DNA of 64,000 bases from Chionoecetes opilio (lineage: Eukaryota > Arthropoda > Malacostraca > Decapoda > Majidae). How positions within the stretch are numbered: position 1 is the first letter of the stretch; every line of letters begins with the position of its first letter. The DNA lies in assembly GCA_016584305.1 (NCBI GenBank), contig JACEEZ010011056.1:1-64000 (forward strand), given 5' to 3'. Below the pieces are notes generated by a model, which saw nothing but the letters and a program-made list of their open reading frames with translations, was not told the origin of the DNA and did no database searches. Both the position numbers and the translations under genes were made by a program. Below, in pieces: positions 1 through 11,260 of this stretch.

Positions 1-130
1 CGCTGCGCTTTTTACAAAAGTCGTATTTTACGGTTTAAAGGCTGGAAATCAATTATTTTTGTGGATTAGGTGTTTTGAATGGCATTAACCTATTAGGCCA
101 AAAAAAATGGGTTGGACGACTCTTAACGAT
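1..130 (+). repeat. Interspersed repeat, copy 1 (unclassified)
   Basis: The segment aligns by eye with 7361-7510 in the same orientation. Shared landmarks in order are CAATTATTTTT, TTTTGAATG, CTATTAGG/CTAATTAGG, an A-run and TTGGACGACT/CTGGACGACT. A short inverted match lies at 5027-5060. No coding potential and no family was recognised. Confidence 0.5.
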
Positions 131-1007
131 GTTCCTTGAGCCTCTGTAAGAGGTAATGAAGTGTACGACACTTTTACTCTCGGCAACATCAAAAAAGAGC
201 TTTGGCAGCGCTACAATCGTATTTTGTGATGGCAAGCAGGGGCGGAGCTTAAATAAGTATAATTTTACTCCGGAAGGACACTACAAAATACGCCTATTAT
301 ATAAGGACTATATATTATTAAATACAAAAAAATAATTCTTTAAGATAAACAAGAGGAAAAAAGATTCAGCGAAAAAATAATAATGTTTGTTTACATCCTA
401 ACGTCCCATCTTGCACCCGGGACCAGTATTAACACGTGAGTCCGCATTATATACCAAAAAGAGGCAAAATAGAGGATATAATAGCATATAAATCGTACAA
501 ATAACCTGAATAATAGAAATATTGACCCTTGACTATAATACCATTGCCAAGAGAGACGTTTTTAACCGTTGCATTGGTGAGAAATTTTGAATATAACCTC
601 ACTTGTGTGGAAATATCGTGGGAATTTCATGGGATATTTACTTCAAGACGTGGGAACATTTGTGGATAATTTTCCCTTTCGTGGGATATTTTTGTGGGAG
701 AAATCACCCAAAATCTCTTAAAACGCCTCAAACACGTCTCATTCGTGTCTTTCTACAAGTCCCGCACGGCTGTTCAGTGGTAGATAGGCTCAGCGGCGTG
801 CCTTGGCCTATAAGTGTTGATATGAGTGCCAAAAGATATACACAGAAATACCGGTCGGTGTGGGAAAAAGACGAGAGGCTGAAAGGTAAAAGATTAAAGA
901 GTTTATATTGATGTTATTGATAGTTATACAGTCATAAACAAAACAAAAACGGTGGTAATAATAGAGGAGGACTTCGCGGTCGTTTTCAGAGACACCGACT
1001 ATTTTTC
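131..1007. other. No recognisable feature
   Basis: AT-rich noncoding DNA. The only open frame is 102 codons (603-911, plus strand) with no recognisable motif and no splice or start context, so it is not called as a gene. Confidence 0.5.
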
Positions 1008-1155
1008 TGGCCTACAATAGGTGCTTTTTCTAATGGAGATAGTTTTTTTTGCGCAAACCCATAAAAAAAAAAACAAAAAAAAATCAAAAAATTGTATGGG
1101 GTTTTCCTTTAAAAAACAGTATCTCCATCGAAAAAGATTTAAAACTGGCCCGGGA
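1008..1155. repeat. Short inverted repeat (hairpin)
   Basis: The left arm around 1008-1065 (TTTCTAATGGAGATA, T-run, AAACCCATA) is matched in reverse complement by 1093-1155 (the TATGGGGTTTTCC and TATCTCCATCGAAAAAG motifs). The centre is near 1079. It abuts the CCTAA-type array. Confidence 0.6.
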
Positions 1156-1184
1156 AAATTTGTCAGGGTCTTATAATTTTTAAA

Positions 1185-1960
1185 TAAAACCCCTTACCTA
1201 ACCTTAAAAGGTTTTAATAAAACCCTAACCAAACCAAAATTTAAAAAAGGTTTTTAAAAACCTTAATTAAATTTTTTTTAAAAAAACCAAAAGGGTTTTT
1301 TCCTTAAACCCCAAATTTTAATTGGGTTTTTTCTTTTAAAACCTAAAAGGGGTTTTGGTTGGGTTTCTTTAAAAACCAAAGTTTGGAAAATTTTTCCCCA
1401 AATTTTTAGGTTTTTTTCATTCCTTTTAAGAAAGGATTTTTTTAAAAACCAAAGGAAAAATTTTTTTCCCGGCCAAAGATGCGGTTTTTCCTCCATTAAA
1501 AAAGGGACCATTAACCCAAAAAAAAAACCTCTAAAACCCAACCAACCTCCTCCTTTTAAAAAACCCAAAAACCCCCCCTTTAACCAACCTAACCTAACCT
1601 CCCCTAACCTAACCAACCAACCCTAACCAAAACCTAACCTTTAAAATTTAAACCTTAACTTAACTTAACTTAACTTAACTTAATTTAAACTTAACTTAAT
1701 TTAATTTAACTTAAACTTAACTTAATTTAATTTAAAACTTAACTTAACTTAACTTAATTAACTTAACTTAACTTAACTTAATTTTAATAATTTAAACCTT
1801 AATTAATTTTTAAAAAAGGTTTTCTTTAAAACCCTAACCAACCTTAAAAACAAAGTAGGTCTAATTTAAAATTTTATAGGTTTTCATAAAAACCTAACCT
1901 AACCTTACCAAAAAGTATACCAAACCCAAACCCTAAACTTAGGGGTTTTCTTTAAAAACC
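1185..1960 (-). repeat. Degenerate CCTAA (telomere-type) array
   Basis: Repeated CCTAA/AACCT pentamers (clearest near 1585-1640 and 1885-1910), the complement of the arthropod telomere unit TTAGG. A block at about 1650-1800 is instead (AACTT)n. The spacer AAGTATACC near 1912 is the reverse complement of the GGTATACTTTGTGG spacer of the array at 5590-6565, so the two arrays are the same composite family in opposite orientation. Homopolymer inflation makes the copy number unreliable. Confidence 0.7.
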
Positions 1961-3484
1961 AAAACCAAACCCCTTAAACCTTTTAGCCCTCTTACCTTGA
2001 GGTTTGGGAACCCAGCGAGGGGTTTTCCCCGGAAAGTGGTAACATCCAGCACTCATATTTTCTCGCCGTAGATTTGTTTTAAAATAAAACCCTTTACAGT
2101 ACAAAGATCCGTTGTCTTTTGGGGGCCCCCTTTGTTGGTTTCCCAAAGCCCCTTTTGGGTTTGGGCCCTCCCCTATGAAGTTTACTATTTATCGTAAAAA
2201 AATTTGGGAGCCGTCATTGGCTAGGGAATTCGCCCTGTTTTGGGCACTCCCTCCCTGACCTGATCCCCATTCAACACAATGAAAACACTGACTAAGTTCA
2301 GTTTTAAAATAGTATTGCCGAAGGAGTAAGGTGTGTCTGTGTGCGTTTTTAAATAAATTCAATCATTGGGGGGCCTACGGGGGGGGGCGCGTCGCCTTCC
2401 CCCCCTACGACGCCACTCCCGGGGGGCACGACCCCGCAAGTTCCCAGCAGGCTCCTTTCCCATCCAAAACAAACTCCCCGACAAGAAAAATCAAATTGCC
2501 CCACCACGAGGGCCCTTTTGGGGGGCCCCCCCTTGGGCCCCCTCCACGCCAGATTGTCTGTTACAGATACAACCCATGGGAAGGATCAGTTTTTGGGTAG
2601 GGGTGCCCCATTTCCCATTGCCGAAGTGGGACTGACCCGGGCTATGCAGGAAAAAGGCCTCGATTTTAGTCCACGTGCAATCGCTGATTTGGGCACGTAA
2701 TCATCCCCGCGTACCCCCTGATTTTTTGCGAAGACACTTATTACCTAAGGGCACGATTCGCTTCTTTTAAGTCGCTATTTTTGTGTCCAAAGTCTCACAA
2801 CCCATTTGAGGGAAGGGCAGGGATCACAAGCGACCTTTTAAGTCCCGAACTTTTTTCCTCCTGCCCCAGGTACCGACAATTTCCAAATACTCTGCTGAGC
2901 GAGTCCCCAAAAAAAACCCTGGGCCCTGCCCCAAACCCCCGTAAAAGGGCTTTTTGGCTGAAATTATTTGTGCGCTATTAGACCAAATATAAAAAAAAAC
3001 CACTATATATTTAAATTTTTAAGGATTAAATGGAAGTAAATTAGGTTTCTGCACCCTATACTGGCAAAAAAAATTACCGAAAAAAGGATTGGGGAAGGGG
3101 GGTTTCCGACCGCGAAAATTTTTCCCTCCCTTTTAACCATTTTAAATTTAAAAACAATAATACAATTTTTGTATTAGAGTTCATAAAAATTTAATTTTTT
3201 TGATTTTATGTTTAGCACCCAATCTCCCTTTTTTAAAAACTTTTTTTTCACTTTTTTAACAAACCCCAAAAAAACCCGTTTTTTCACGTTTTAACATAAA
3301 CACAAAAAATTTTTTCCCGTTTTAAAAAAACCCCTTGATGTATCCCCAGCATGGATTGAGGCCTTTCCCCCCAAAAGATTAATTTTTATACGTTTAAAAA
3401 AACTCAAATATCAAGTTTTTTCATTTTAACACCCCCAGACCCAGCTTTCACGTTTTAACATAGTCACCCCTTTTTTTTATAAAA
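1961..3484. other. No recognisable gene
   Basis: Low-quality noncoding sequence with a GC-rich patch at 2380-2560 (long G and C runs). Short overlapping open frames at 2331-2700 and 2781-2981 are rich in P, G and R in every frame, as expected of GC-rich noncoding DNA. No motif was recognised. Confidence 0.5.
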
Positions 3485-4385
3485 ACATAAAAAATAAGGG
3501 AAAGCTAAAAGAGGTCATGAACCCTACACGGGGATTTCCCTGTACTTAACATACCTACTCCACCTTTCACCCCCCTTCCACGAAATGATTAGCCCCCTTT
3601 TCAAAGCTCCCTAATCTCTGCACAAACTCCCTTTCAAACGAGCCTTCCAATCATTTACCCCCCTATTTGTAACCATTTTTTCCCCCTATTCTTTTTTTAA
3701 ATTAAGGGGGTTTTTTCCAACTTGAATCAGTCACTCTTTTTCTACCCGGTTTTAATAGCCGTAAGAACTTTTCCCAGATCTTCTTTATTGTATCTCTTTA
3801 TACACTTAAAATTTTATCAACCCCCCTTTTCCTCACGCCTCTCAAGTGAGTGAAAATTTAATAGTTTCAATCTTTTTTTCAAAACAAAAGTTATGCACCC
3901 ATGTATAATTTTAGTCATCCTTCTCAGTACAGAGAAGGATACCAAAATGATCATGGGAGCATAATTTATTTGAAAAAAAGATTAAGCTACTAAATTTACA
4001 CTCACTTGAGAGGTAAGGAAGGGGGGATTTTAAATTTTAAATGTATAAAAAATACAAAAAAGAAATCAGGAAAAATTCTTAGGCTATTAAAAAACCCCCC
4101 CCCCCCGGGAAAAAGACGTGACGATTCAAGTTGGAAAAACGTAGATTTAAAAAAAAAATAGGGGAAAAAAGTTCATAAATAGGTGGTAATGTTGGAATGG
4201 ACTCGTAGACGGTAGTTAGTGCAAGTCCCCTTTGGGAGTTTAAAAGGAGGGTTTAAAAATTTCAGGATGGGGATGAAAGGGGGGATGTAGGTATGTTAAA
4301 ATAAAAAGAAACTACTCGTGTAGGTCTCACGGCCCCTTGTAGCTTCCTTTTTTTCTTTTCTTCTTATATTTTAACATAACCCCAA
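3485..4385. repeat. 0.9-kb palindrome of a LINE-tail-like repeat
   Basis: The left arm reads from a degraded AACATAAGAACATAAG-type end through GGAAGCTACAAGAGG-like and CCTACACG motifs. The right arm is its reverse complement, ending in CGGCCCCTTGTAGCTTCC at 4330-4350. The arms meet at about 3932, where CCTTCTC/GAGAAGG face each other. The same family occurs at 11815-12076 (plus) and 12231-12300 (minus). Confidence 0.7.
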
Positions 4386-4621
4386 CCCCTTTTTATGCCC
4401 TTTGAACCCCTACATCTATCCCCACCCGGGGTTGGGCCTTTTCCCGGGGGAAAGTCACAAAGGCCGCTGCCCGGGTATGTGACGTGGGACAAGCCACATA
4501 AATCCATCCTCGGCCACGCCACGGCAAGAAACACCTGGAGAAACTCACCCCTAAAGGGGGAAAAACGATACTGGGAAAAGGGGCCCTTGGAAAAAACTGA
4601 CCCATTCTGGATATATGTTGG

Positions 4622-5035
4622 ATTTTGGTATTTTTTGTATTAAGGTTTTTTTTTTTGTATTAAGGTTATTTTTTGTATTAAGGTTATTTTTTTTTATTAA
4701 GGGTTTTTTTTGTATTAAAGGGTTTTTTTTTTGATTAAAGGGTTTTTTTTTGTATTAGGTTATTTTTTGGGGGAAAAGGTTTTTTTTTGTATTAAGGTTT
4801 TTTTGTATGAAGGTTATTTTTTTGTATGAGGTTATTTTTTGTTTTAAGGTTATTTTTTGTATAAGGGTTATTTTTTGTTTTGGGTTTTTTTTGTATTAAG
4901 GTTTTTTTTTTGTTTAAGGTTTTTTTTGTATTAAGGGTTATTTTTTGTTTAAGGTTTTTTTTTTGTTTAAAGGTTATTTTTTGTTTTAAGGGTTTTTTTT
5001 TTTTGTTTTAAAGGTTTTTTTTTTGTTTTAAAAGT
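4622..5035 (+). repeat. Minisatellite, TTTTTTGTATTAAGGTTA unit
   Basis: About 23 tandem copies of an approximately 17-18 bp unit made of a T-run followed by GTATTAAGGTTA. The same unit forms 7505-7690. The right edge (5027-5060) carries AGTAGTCG, the reverse complement of the CGACTACT that precedes the 7505 array. Confidence 0.8.
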
Positions 5036-5589
5036 AGTCGCCCAAACCCCTTTTCTCATTCCTGTTTAATGCAGTCAAATCATGCCTTGACGAGTATTTT
5101 CAAAAATACGTCTTCCTTTTTGTTCCAGTCAGCCGTTTTTAAAAAATCCGAAATCAAATCTGAAAATTCCCCCGAGTTCCCCAAACGAAACTAAAGATTT
5201 GCAGACCTCAGGCTCAGCCCCGGACGTCCCATCAGGGGGGCTCATCTTCCCGCGCTGATTAGGGGAACGTAAACACGAGTAAATAAATAGTACTTAAAAA
5301 TATTTGGGTGTTTTTGATAAAAATTTTTTTTTGGAAAAAAATTCCCCAATGCATGCTTTCCTTTCGGGGTGCAGCATGTTTCCCTTTCCACCAAACCCCT
5401 GCACCCCCAAACCCCTTTCCCCCACACCACCCGGGGAAATATTTGGGAACTCACCCTTTTCCGGCTTTGACAAAATTTAACTCCCCGCCCCTGTATTGTA
5501 TGTTATTATCTTCACATCTGAAAAGGGTTTTCCAGCGTGCGCTCAGCCCCTTTGGGTTTAACCCCCCACGACCGCTATGAAATATGGGT
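5036..5589. other. No recognisable feature
   Basis: Mixed-composition noncoding sequence between two tandem arrays. The P/F-rich 90-codon frame at 5308-5580 has no recognisable domain. Confidence 0.4.
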
Positions 5590-6565
5590 TTCCTTTAAAA
5601 AAATTTTAAGTCCGTTTGGGGTTTGGTTAGGTTACTTTTTTTGGTTTTAAAGGTTTAGGGGTTTTGGGTAAAAACTTTGTGGTTTTAAAGGGTTTGGGTT
5701 TTTAGGGAAAACTTTTTGGTTAAGGTTGGTTAGGTATCTTTTTTGGTTAAGGTTAGGTTAGGGTTAAAGGGATACTTTTTTGGTTAAGGTTAGGTTTGGT
5801 TTTATACTTTGTGGTTTAAAGGGTTTGGTTTTTGGGGTTGGTTTAAATTTGTGGTTAAGGTTTTGGGTTTGGTATCTTTGTGGTTAAGGGTTTGGTTAGG
5901 GTTAAGGGATACTTTGTGGTTAAGGTTAGGTTTGGTTTTGGTATACTTTTTTGGTTAAAGGGTTTGGGTTTGGTTTTGGTATCTTTGGGTTAAGGTTAGG
6001 TTAGGCTAGGTTTTGGTTACTTTTGGTTAAGGTTAGGTTTGGCTAGGGGAAATTTGTGGTTAAGGTTAGGTTGGTTAGGCTATACTTTGTGTTTTTAAAG
6101 GGTTTGGTTTGGTTTTGGGTTAGGTATACTTTGTGTTTAAGGTTTTGGGTTTGGGTTGGTTCCTTTTTGTTGGTTAAAGGGTTTGGTTAGGTTTTTACTT
6201 TGTGGTTAAGGTTAGGTTAGGTTAGGTTTAGGTTTTGGTTAGGTATTTCTTTTTGGTTTTAAGGTTTGGTTGGTTTGGTATCCCTTTTTGGGGTTTAAAG
6301 GAAGGTTTTGGTTAGGTTTGGGTTTTTTTTGGTTTTACCCTTTTTTGGTTTAAAGGGTTTGGTTTTGTTTTCCTTTTTTGGGTTTGGGGTTTGGCTAGGG
6401 TTTGGTTTTTGGTTTTACTTTTTTTGGTTAAGGTTTTGGTTTGGGATCCCTTTTTGGTTAAGGTTTTTGGTTTTGGTTAGGTATCTTTTTTTGGTTAAGG
6501 TTAGGTTGGTATACTTTGTGGGTTAAGTTGGGTTTGGTATACTTTGTGGTTAAGGGTTTTGGTTT
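5590..6565 (+). repeat. TTAGG (telomere-type) composite satellite
   Basis: Tandem GGTTAGGTTAGG pentamer runs are interrupted at regular intervals by a TATACTTTGTGGTTAAGG spacer. TTAGG is the standard arthropod telomere unit, and the spacer makes this a higher-order, probably subtelomeric or interstitial, satellite. Many units show G and T runs lengthened by consensus error. Confidence 0.8.
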
Positions 6566-6734
6566 GGTTAATTTTTTTCATATAGACTTTTATGATTTTT
6601 TTGGGGGGCCATAAAACCCTTTTTATTTGCTTCCCCCCCCCAAAAAACCCCCTTTTCCCGCCAGTTTTCCCCCGGGTTGTTTTGGGTTTTAGGGGGGGAA
6701 AAAAAAAAAATAGGGGGGAAGGACTTTTTTCCCA

Positions 6735-7200
6735 AATTTTTTTCCCCGCCTGCACACACGCCCCCTTCCCACAAAACACCTTGCATCACGCCTCCCCTTC
6801 CCCCAAACACGCCTGCACCACGCCCCTTCCCACACACAAAAGCCGCAGCCCCCGCTTTTTTCCCACCCCACCCCCCCCTGCACACCCCACACCCTTTTCC
6901 CCCAAAAAGATCCTGCACCCCCAAAACAAAGCCTTTCACACACCCTCCTTCCCACACACACCCTCCTTTTCCCCCACCACGCTTCCTTCCCCCACCCCCA
7001 CGGGCCCTGCACACCGACACCCCTTCCCACACCACGCCTGCACAAACTTCCCCACACCGACACCCTTCTTTCACCCGCCTACTTCCCCACCAAAACGCCT
7101 GCACACCGCCCTCCCACACGTGTGTGTTGTGGTGTATGTGTGTGGGGGTGGGTGCAGGGAAGGGGGTTGGTGGCAGGCGTGTGTGCAGGCGGGGGTGTTG
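6735..7200. repeat. C-rich minisatellite that inverts
   Basis: Up to about 7110 the plus strand repeats ACACGCCTGCACACGCCCC TTCCC-type units. From about 7120 it switches to the complement (GGCAGGCGTGTGTGCAGGCG). The turn-over lies at CCCACACGTGTGTG near 7115-7128. All frames stay open across it, which reflects composition rather than a gene. Confidence 0.6.
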
Positions 7201-7360
7201 GGAAGATGTCGGGCACAGCGACCGATTCACTTCCGACACCGAAGTCCCGGTCCCTCCCTAACATTTTTCCGGGCGGTGGGCAACAGAGTGTCTGGGGGGC
7301 GTCCCTGTTCTGACGTCATCAATAACAGTCGTAGCCCCCGTTGGAGGGAAAATTTTTTTT

Positions 7361-7510
7361 TTCGCGCATCTTTTTTTTTAAAAATCGTGTTTTTTTTTGG
7401 AAATAAGGGGCCCGGAAAACAATTATTTTTTGGGGGAAATTTGGTTTTTTTGAATGTACAGTCCCTAATTAGGGGAAAAAAAAAAGGGGCTGGACGACTA
7501 CTTTTAAGGG
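7361..7510 (+). repeat. Interspersed repeat, copy 2 (unclassified)
   Basis: Second copy of the element at 1-130, ending CTGGACGACTACTTTTAA directly against the GTATTAAGGTTA minisatellite. Confidence 0.5.
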
Positions 7511-7690
7511 TTTTTTTTTTGGGATTAAAGGGTTTTTTTTTGTTTTTTAAGGTTATTTTTTTTTATTAAAAATTTTTTTTTTTGTATTAAGGGTTTTTTT
7601 TTTGTATTAAAGGTTTTTTTTTTTGTATGAAGGTAATTTTTTGTATTTAGGTTATTTTTTGTAGTAGTATTTTTTTTTTTTGCGGGGGAA
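7505..7690 (+). repeat. Minisatellite, GTATTAAGGTTA unit, second array
   Basis: About 10 copies of the same T-run plus GTATTAAGGTTA unit as 4622-5035, with inflated T runs. Confidence 0.75.
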
Positions 7691-8074
7691 GCGGGGTTTG
7701 TTTTTAGGATTTTGTTATTGAAGAAACACAACAGCCCATCCTCGTAATCATAATAATACAAATAATTATCTTTTCACCCGAAGGCATAGGTACTGTAAAT
7801 AAAACAAAAAATAAAATACTATCTTGTCAGTCCATGTTGTGATTTGGTATTTTTTTATTATATTCATTTTTTGTGGTAATATTATTATTATTATTATTAT
7901 TTTTTGAGGGGAGGGGGTTGTGATTTTTATTGTCTTATTAATATGTTACATTTTCAAGTTTTTTTCTAGCTAATGTCATGTTTTTTTTTTTTTTTTTGGA
8001 GGGTGGGGCGGTTTGGGGGAACAACAATGTTTTCTTTTTTTATGTTAGGTTTCAATAAGTTTTTTCCTTAATTA
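7691..8074. other. No gene; AT-rich with short (ATT)n
   Basis: T-rich noncoding sequence with a small ATT triplet run at about 7880-7902. Nothing else was recognised. Confidence 0.4.
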
Positions 8075-8311
8075 CCTCCGCCAACGAAGTTGGAGGGGTT
8101 ATGTTTTCACCCCGATCTGTCTGTCTGTCTGTCTGTTTGTTAGTGTACAGGATTTCTCGAAAAGTTACGAATAGATTTGGACCAAACTCGGTATACCAAG
8201 TCTATTTGGTATAAGGAAGAACTGATTTAATTTTGGATGAAATCTATTGACAACTGTTGCCATGGCAACCAATTGATGAAATATTCAGCCGGAGGTATGC
8301 GCTCATACTGA

Positions 8312-8317
<6 letters not shown>
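8075..8317 (+). mobile_element. MITE-like interspersed repeat (CTCCGCC...GGAGG)
   Basis: Starts CCTCCGCCAACGAAGTTGG, continues through a TCTG tract and a TTTCTCGAAAAGTTACG motif, and ends CGGAGGTATGCGCTC. I recall this as a very abundant noncoding repeat in marine invertebrate genomes. A second end (GGCGGAGGTAGGTGCTCTAC) lies at 9336-9367, after the (AT)n and the Tigger-like insertion. Confidence 0.55.

Positions 8318-8384
<67 letters not shown>
8318..8384. repeat. (AT)n microsatellite
   Basis: Near-pure alternating AT. The Tigger-like element at 8385-9259 inserted at a TA in this tract, and the remainder of the tract is at 9264-9329. Confidence 0.9.
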
Positions 8385-9259
8385 CAGGGAGGTCCCGTTA
8401 TACGAGCATTCGGTATACTAGGAATCCGATGATACGAGATGTGTAAATTAGGGTCTATTTTCAATATACGAGATCGAAAATCCAATGCTATGATAACATT
8501 CAAACTGGGGTGAGTAAAATTATCAAGTTCAAAATACTCGCCCTACCACTCCCAGTCTGGACAAAGGGGGATTTGGTTGACCCCAGTCAGGTCACCCCTA
8601 GCAAGCCGTGACCTGAAGGGTAATTAAGCATATGGCGCAGCCTGACATGTAGTGGTAATTAGCCAGGTGTGCGGCTCCAACCTTGGGACCGCAGTCAGTG
8701 ACGTGAAGGGTAATTAAGCATATGGCGCGGCCTGATCCTTAGTGGTAATTAGCCAGGTGTGCGGCTCCAACCTTGGGACTGCAATCAATGACCTGAAGGT
8801 AATTAAGCATATGGCCGGCCTGATCCTTAGGGTAATTAGCCAGGTGTGCTCCCCCAATCTTAGGACCTCTACCTACCCTCTTTTGTATCACGCGGCGTCC
8901 CCTTCAGTCCCAACGTCTTTTTTTGCTTGTTATGCATGTTTTATGTTTGATAATTGCAGTTTGTTATTTTGTGTGCTATTTTCTCTTTCAGAATGCTTTT
9001 TCTACAGAATAGGTAGTAATAGAGTGGATAGTGATAGATACAGAATAGTGGGTAATATAGACCTGTGTGTTTGTTGTGTTTGCTATATTTTTATTTTAGC
9101 TTGAAAAACACGTTTTTTTTTTTTTTTTAATTTTTTATAATTGATGGTCCTTTGAACCAAACCTATATTTACCATTAGTTTATGTTTTTCGTTATACGAG
9201 TTTTTCGCTTTACGAGTATGCCAGGTGAACCTAACTGCTCAATCTTGGGGACCTCCCTG
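8385..9259. mobile_element. Tigger/pogo-like nonautonomous DNA transposon, copy 1
   Basis: The element starts CAGGGAGGTCCCGTTATACG and ends GGGGACCTCCCTG. These terminal inverted repeats are flanked by TA on both sides (8383-8384 and 9260-9261), the Tc1/mariner/pogo target duplication. ATACGAG motifs occur near both ends. The interior holds about three tandem copies of a unit of roughly 100 bp (TGACCTGAAGGGTAATTAAG ... CCAGGTGTGCGGCTCCAACC), against fewer in the copy at 23433-23906, plus about 300 bp of unrelated sequence from about 8870. No transposase frame was seen. Confidence 0.8.
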
Positions 9260-9263
9260 TATA

Positions 9264-9265
9264 AA

Positions 9266-9327
<62 letters not shown>

Positions 9328-9329
9328 AT
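9264..9329. repeat. (AT)n microsatellite
   Basis: The other half of the AT tract split by the Tigger-like element. Confidence 0.85.
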
Positions 9330-9446
9330 GAAATATTCCGGGCGGAGGTAGGTGCTCTACTGAGTGCCCCCCCCCTATTTTTGGTATGTATTTCCTTTAA
9401 GCAAGAAAATGAAGTGTTTTTAATATTTTTTTCTCAATAGAAAAAA

Positions 9447-9529
9447 ATGGCTGACGGTCACGACTTCGCGAAAGAAGGGGTTTTTGGGGGAAGTCGGAGG
9501 AATGCCGGAAGGAACACCGACTGTCAGGG
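9447..9529 (+). CDS. DHPS: DHPS exon with start codon
   Basis: ATG at 9447 begins [10 protein letters not shown]. One frame later the DNA reads a DHPS-like MPEGTPTVR just before the donor GTGAGT at 9530, and the next exon continues GYDFNQG as expected. One or two single-base indels (GGGGG/TTTTT runs at 9477-9490) are needed to join the frames. A good acceptor (TTTTTTCTCAATAG, ending 9440) lies six bases before the ATG, which suggests a 5'UTR intron and an untranslated first exon further left. This is the least certain exon because the N-terminus is poorly conserved in the family. Confidence 0.65.
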
Positions 9530-11212
9530 GTGAGTGTGTGTGTGGTGTGTGTGTGTGTGTGTTTACCTAGTTGTTTTTACCTATTTTGTAACATACAGGA
9601 AAAGAGCTATGCTCGTACTGTCCCGTCCCCAAATCTACTATTATCCAGCTTGCCTTTGAAGTCCTGAATATTTCCCTTGCATTAATCCTTTTGCATCAAG
9701 GTTGTTCCAGGCTTTCTATGCTTCTATACGGAAACTGTTTTTTTTTATGTCCCTCTTGCATGTTGTCCTTTTCAATTTTTTCCCTCATGACCTCTTGTAC
9801 TTCTATCGTCCCACACAAACAGATCTTCTCTATCAATTTTTTTTCCAGACCCATTGATCTCTATACACTGCCTAAAAATCTCCCCTTTCTCTTCTTTTCT
9901 CAAGAGTTGGGAGTTTTAGTCTTGAAAGTCTTTCCTCATATGGTAAATCTCTCAGGCTTGGAGCCATTTTGGGGCTGCTCTTTGTATTCTCTCAATCTTC
10001 CTTATATCCTTTTTTTTATGGGGTGACCAAATCACTGCCGCATATTCCAACCTTGGTCGAATCAAAGATGTTATCAATTTCTTAATCACTCTTCATCAGA
10101 TATTTGAATGCCATTCTTATATTCCTCACACTGATAGTATCTCCTGTGATCTTGTTTATATGCTTCTCAGGTGACAAATTATCCGTAATCCACACTCCCA
10201 GATCTTTTTTGACCTTTGTTTTGATTATCCTTAATTTCCCATCGAATACTTTCCTCTCTGTCTCTTTTTGCTACTGCCCCTTTTTCCCTCCTTTAACACT
10301 TTTTAGCATTAAACTCCATTTCCCATAGTTGACTTTCCCTCTGAAAATCTTATCTAACTTTTGTAAAACCTCACAGTCCTCTTTACTTTCTACTTTTCTT
10401 AGTAATTTAGCATCATCAGCGAATAAACTCATATAACTGTTCACGGTCCTTCTGCCATATCATTTACATAGACCAAGAACATCACTGGGGCCAATACTGA
10501 TCCTTGGAACTCCACTTATCACACTGCACCATTCTGACTTCTGATCTTTTATTACTGTTCTCATCTCTCTGTTGCTCAAAAAGTCTTCCATCCACTTCAG
10601 CAAACCACCCTTCAATCCTCCTACATGTTCTAGCTTCCAGAGCAGTCTCTTGTGAGGTACCTTGTCAAATGCCTTCTTTAGGTCCAAGTATTGCAATCGA
10701 CCCACCCCTCTCTTCCTGTGTCACATCGATCACTCTCGAGTAAAAGCTTAATAAATTCATTGTACATGACTTCCTCCTCTAAATCCAAACTGGCCCCTGC
10801 AAGTGTGTTTGTCTCTTCCAAATATTGCAACCATCTGTCCTTCACAATTTTTCAAAACATTTGCCACTACACTTGTTAATGATACTGCCTGTAATTTAAT
10901 GGTTCGTGTGTGTGTGTGTGTCATTCACCCCTGGTCTTTGTCCACGCGAGCTGGCTCGCGATCGCCAGTTTCACCCCTCTCAGTGCGAGCTTGGAGCTCA
11001 TTATTACTGATCTTTGGGCAATGCTGGGACCTCACCACCCAAAACCCCCATCCCCTTGCTCAAGGGGGACAGTAAACCGCCCAAATTTGTCAAGTGAAAA
11101 TCCCCCGGGGGCGCGAGGATTCGAACCGCCTACCCACAGAGTGAGAGACCAGAACGTTATCAAACTGACTATCGCGCGGTGTGTGTGTGTGTGTGTGGGT
11201 TGTTGGTGTTGT

Positions 11213-11260
<48 letters not shown>

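Noticed and set aside
1185..6565. Head-to-head telomere fusion
   Set aside because: A fusion would read TTAGG then CCTAA; here the order is CCTAA then TTAGG with 3.6 kb between, so the arrays point outward.
6592..7569. 325-codon plus and 223-codon minus frames, Pro/His- and Gly-rich
   Set aside because: All frames are open because of a C-rich minisatellite that inverts; no conserved motif.
9225..9440. 71-codon frame with alternating Ile/Tyr
   Set aside because: Translation of (AT)n.
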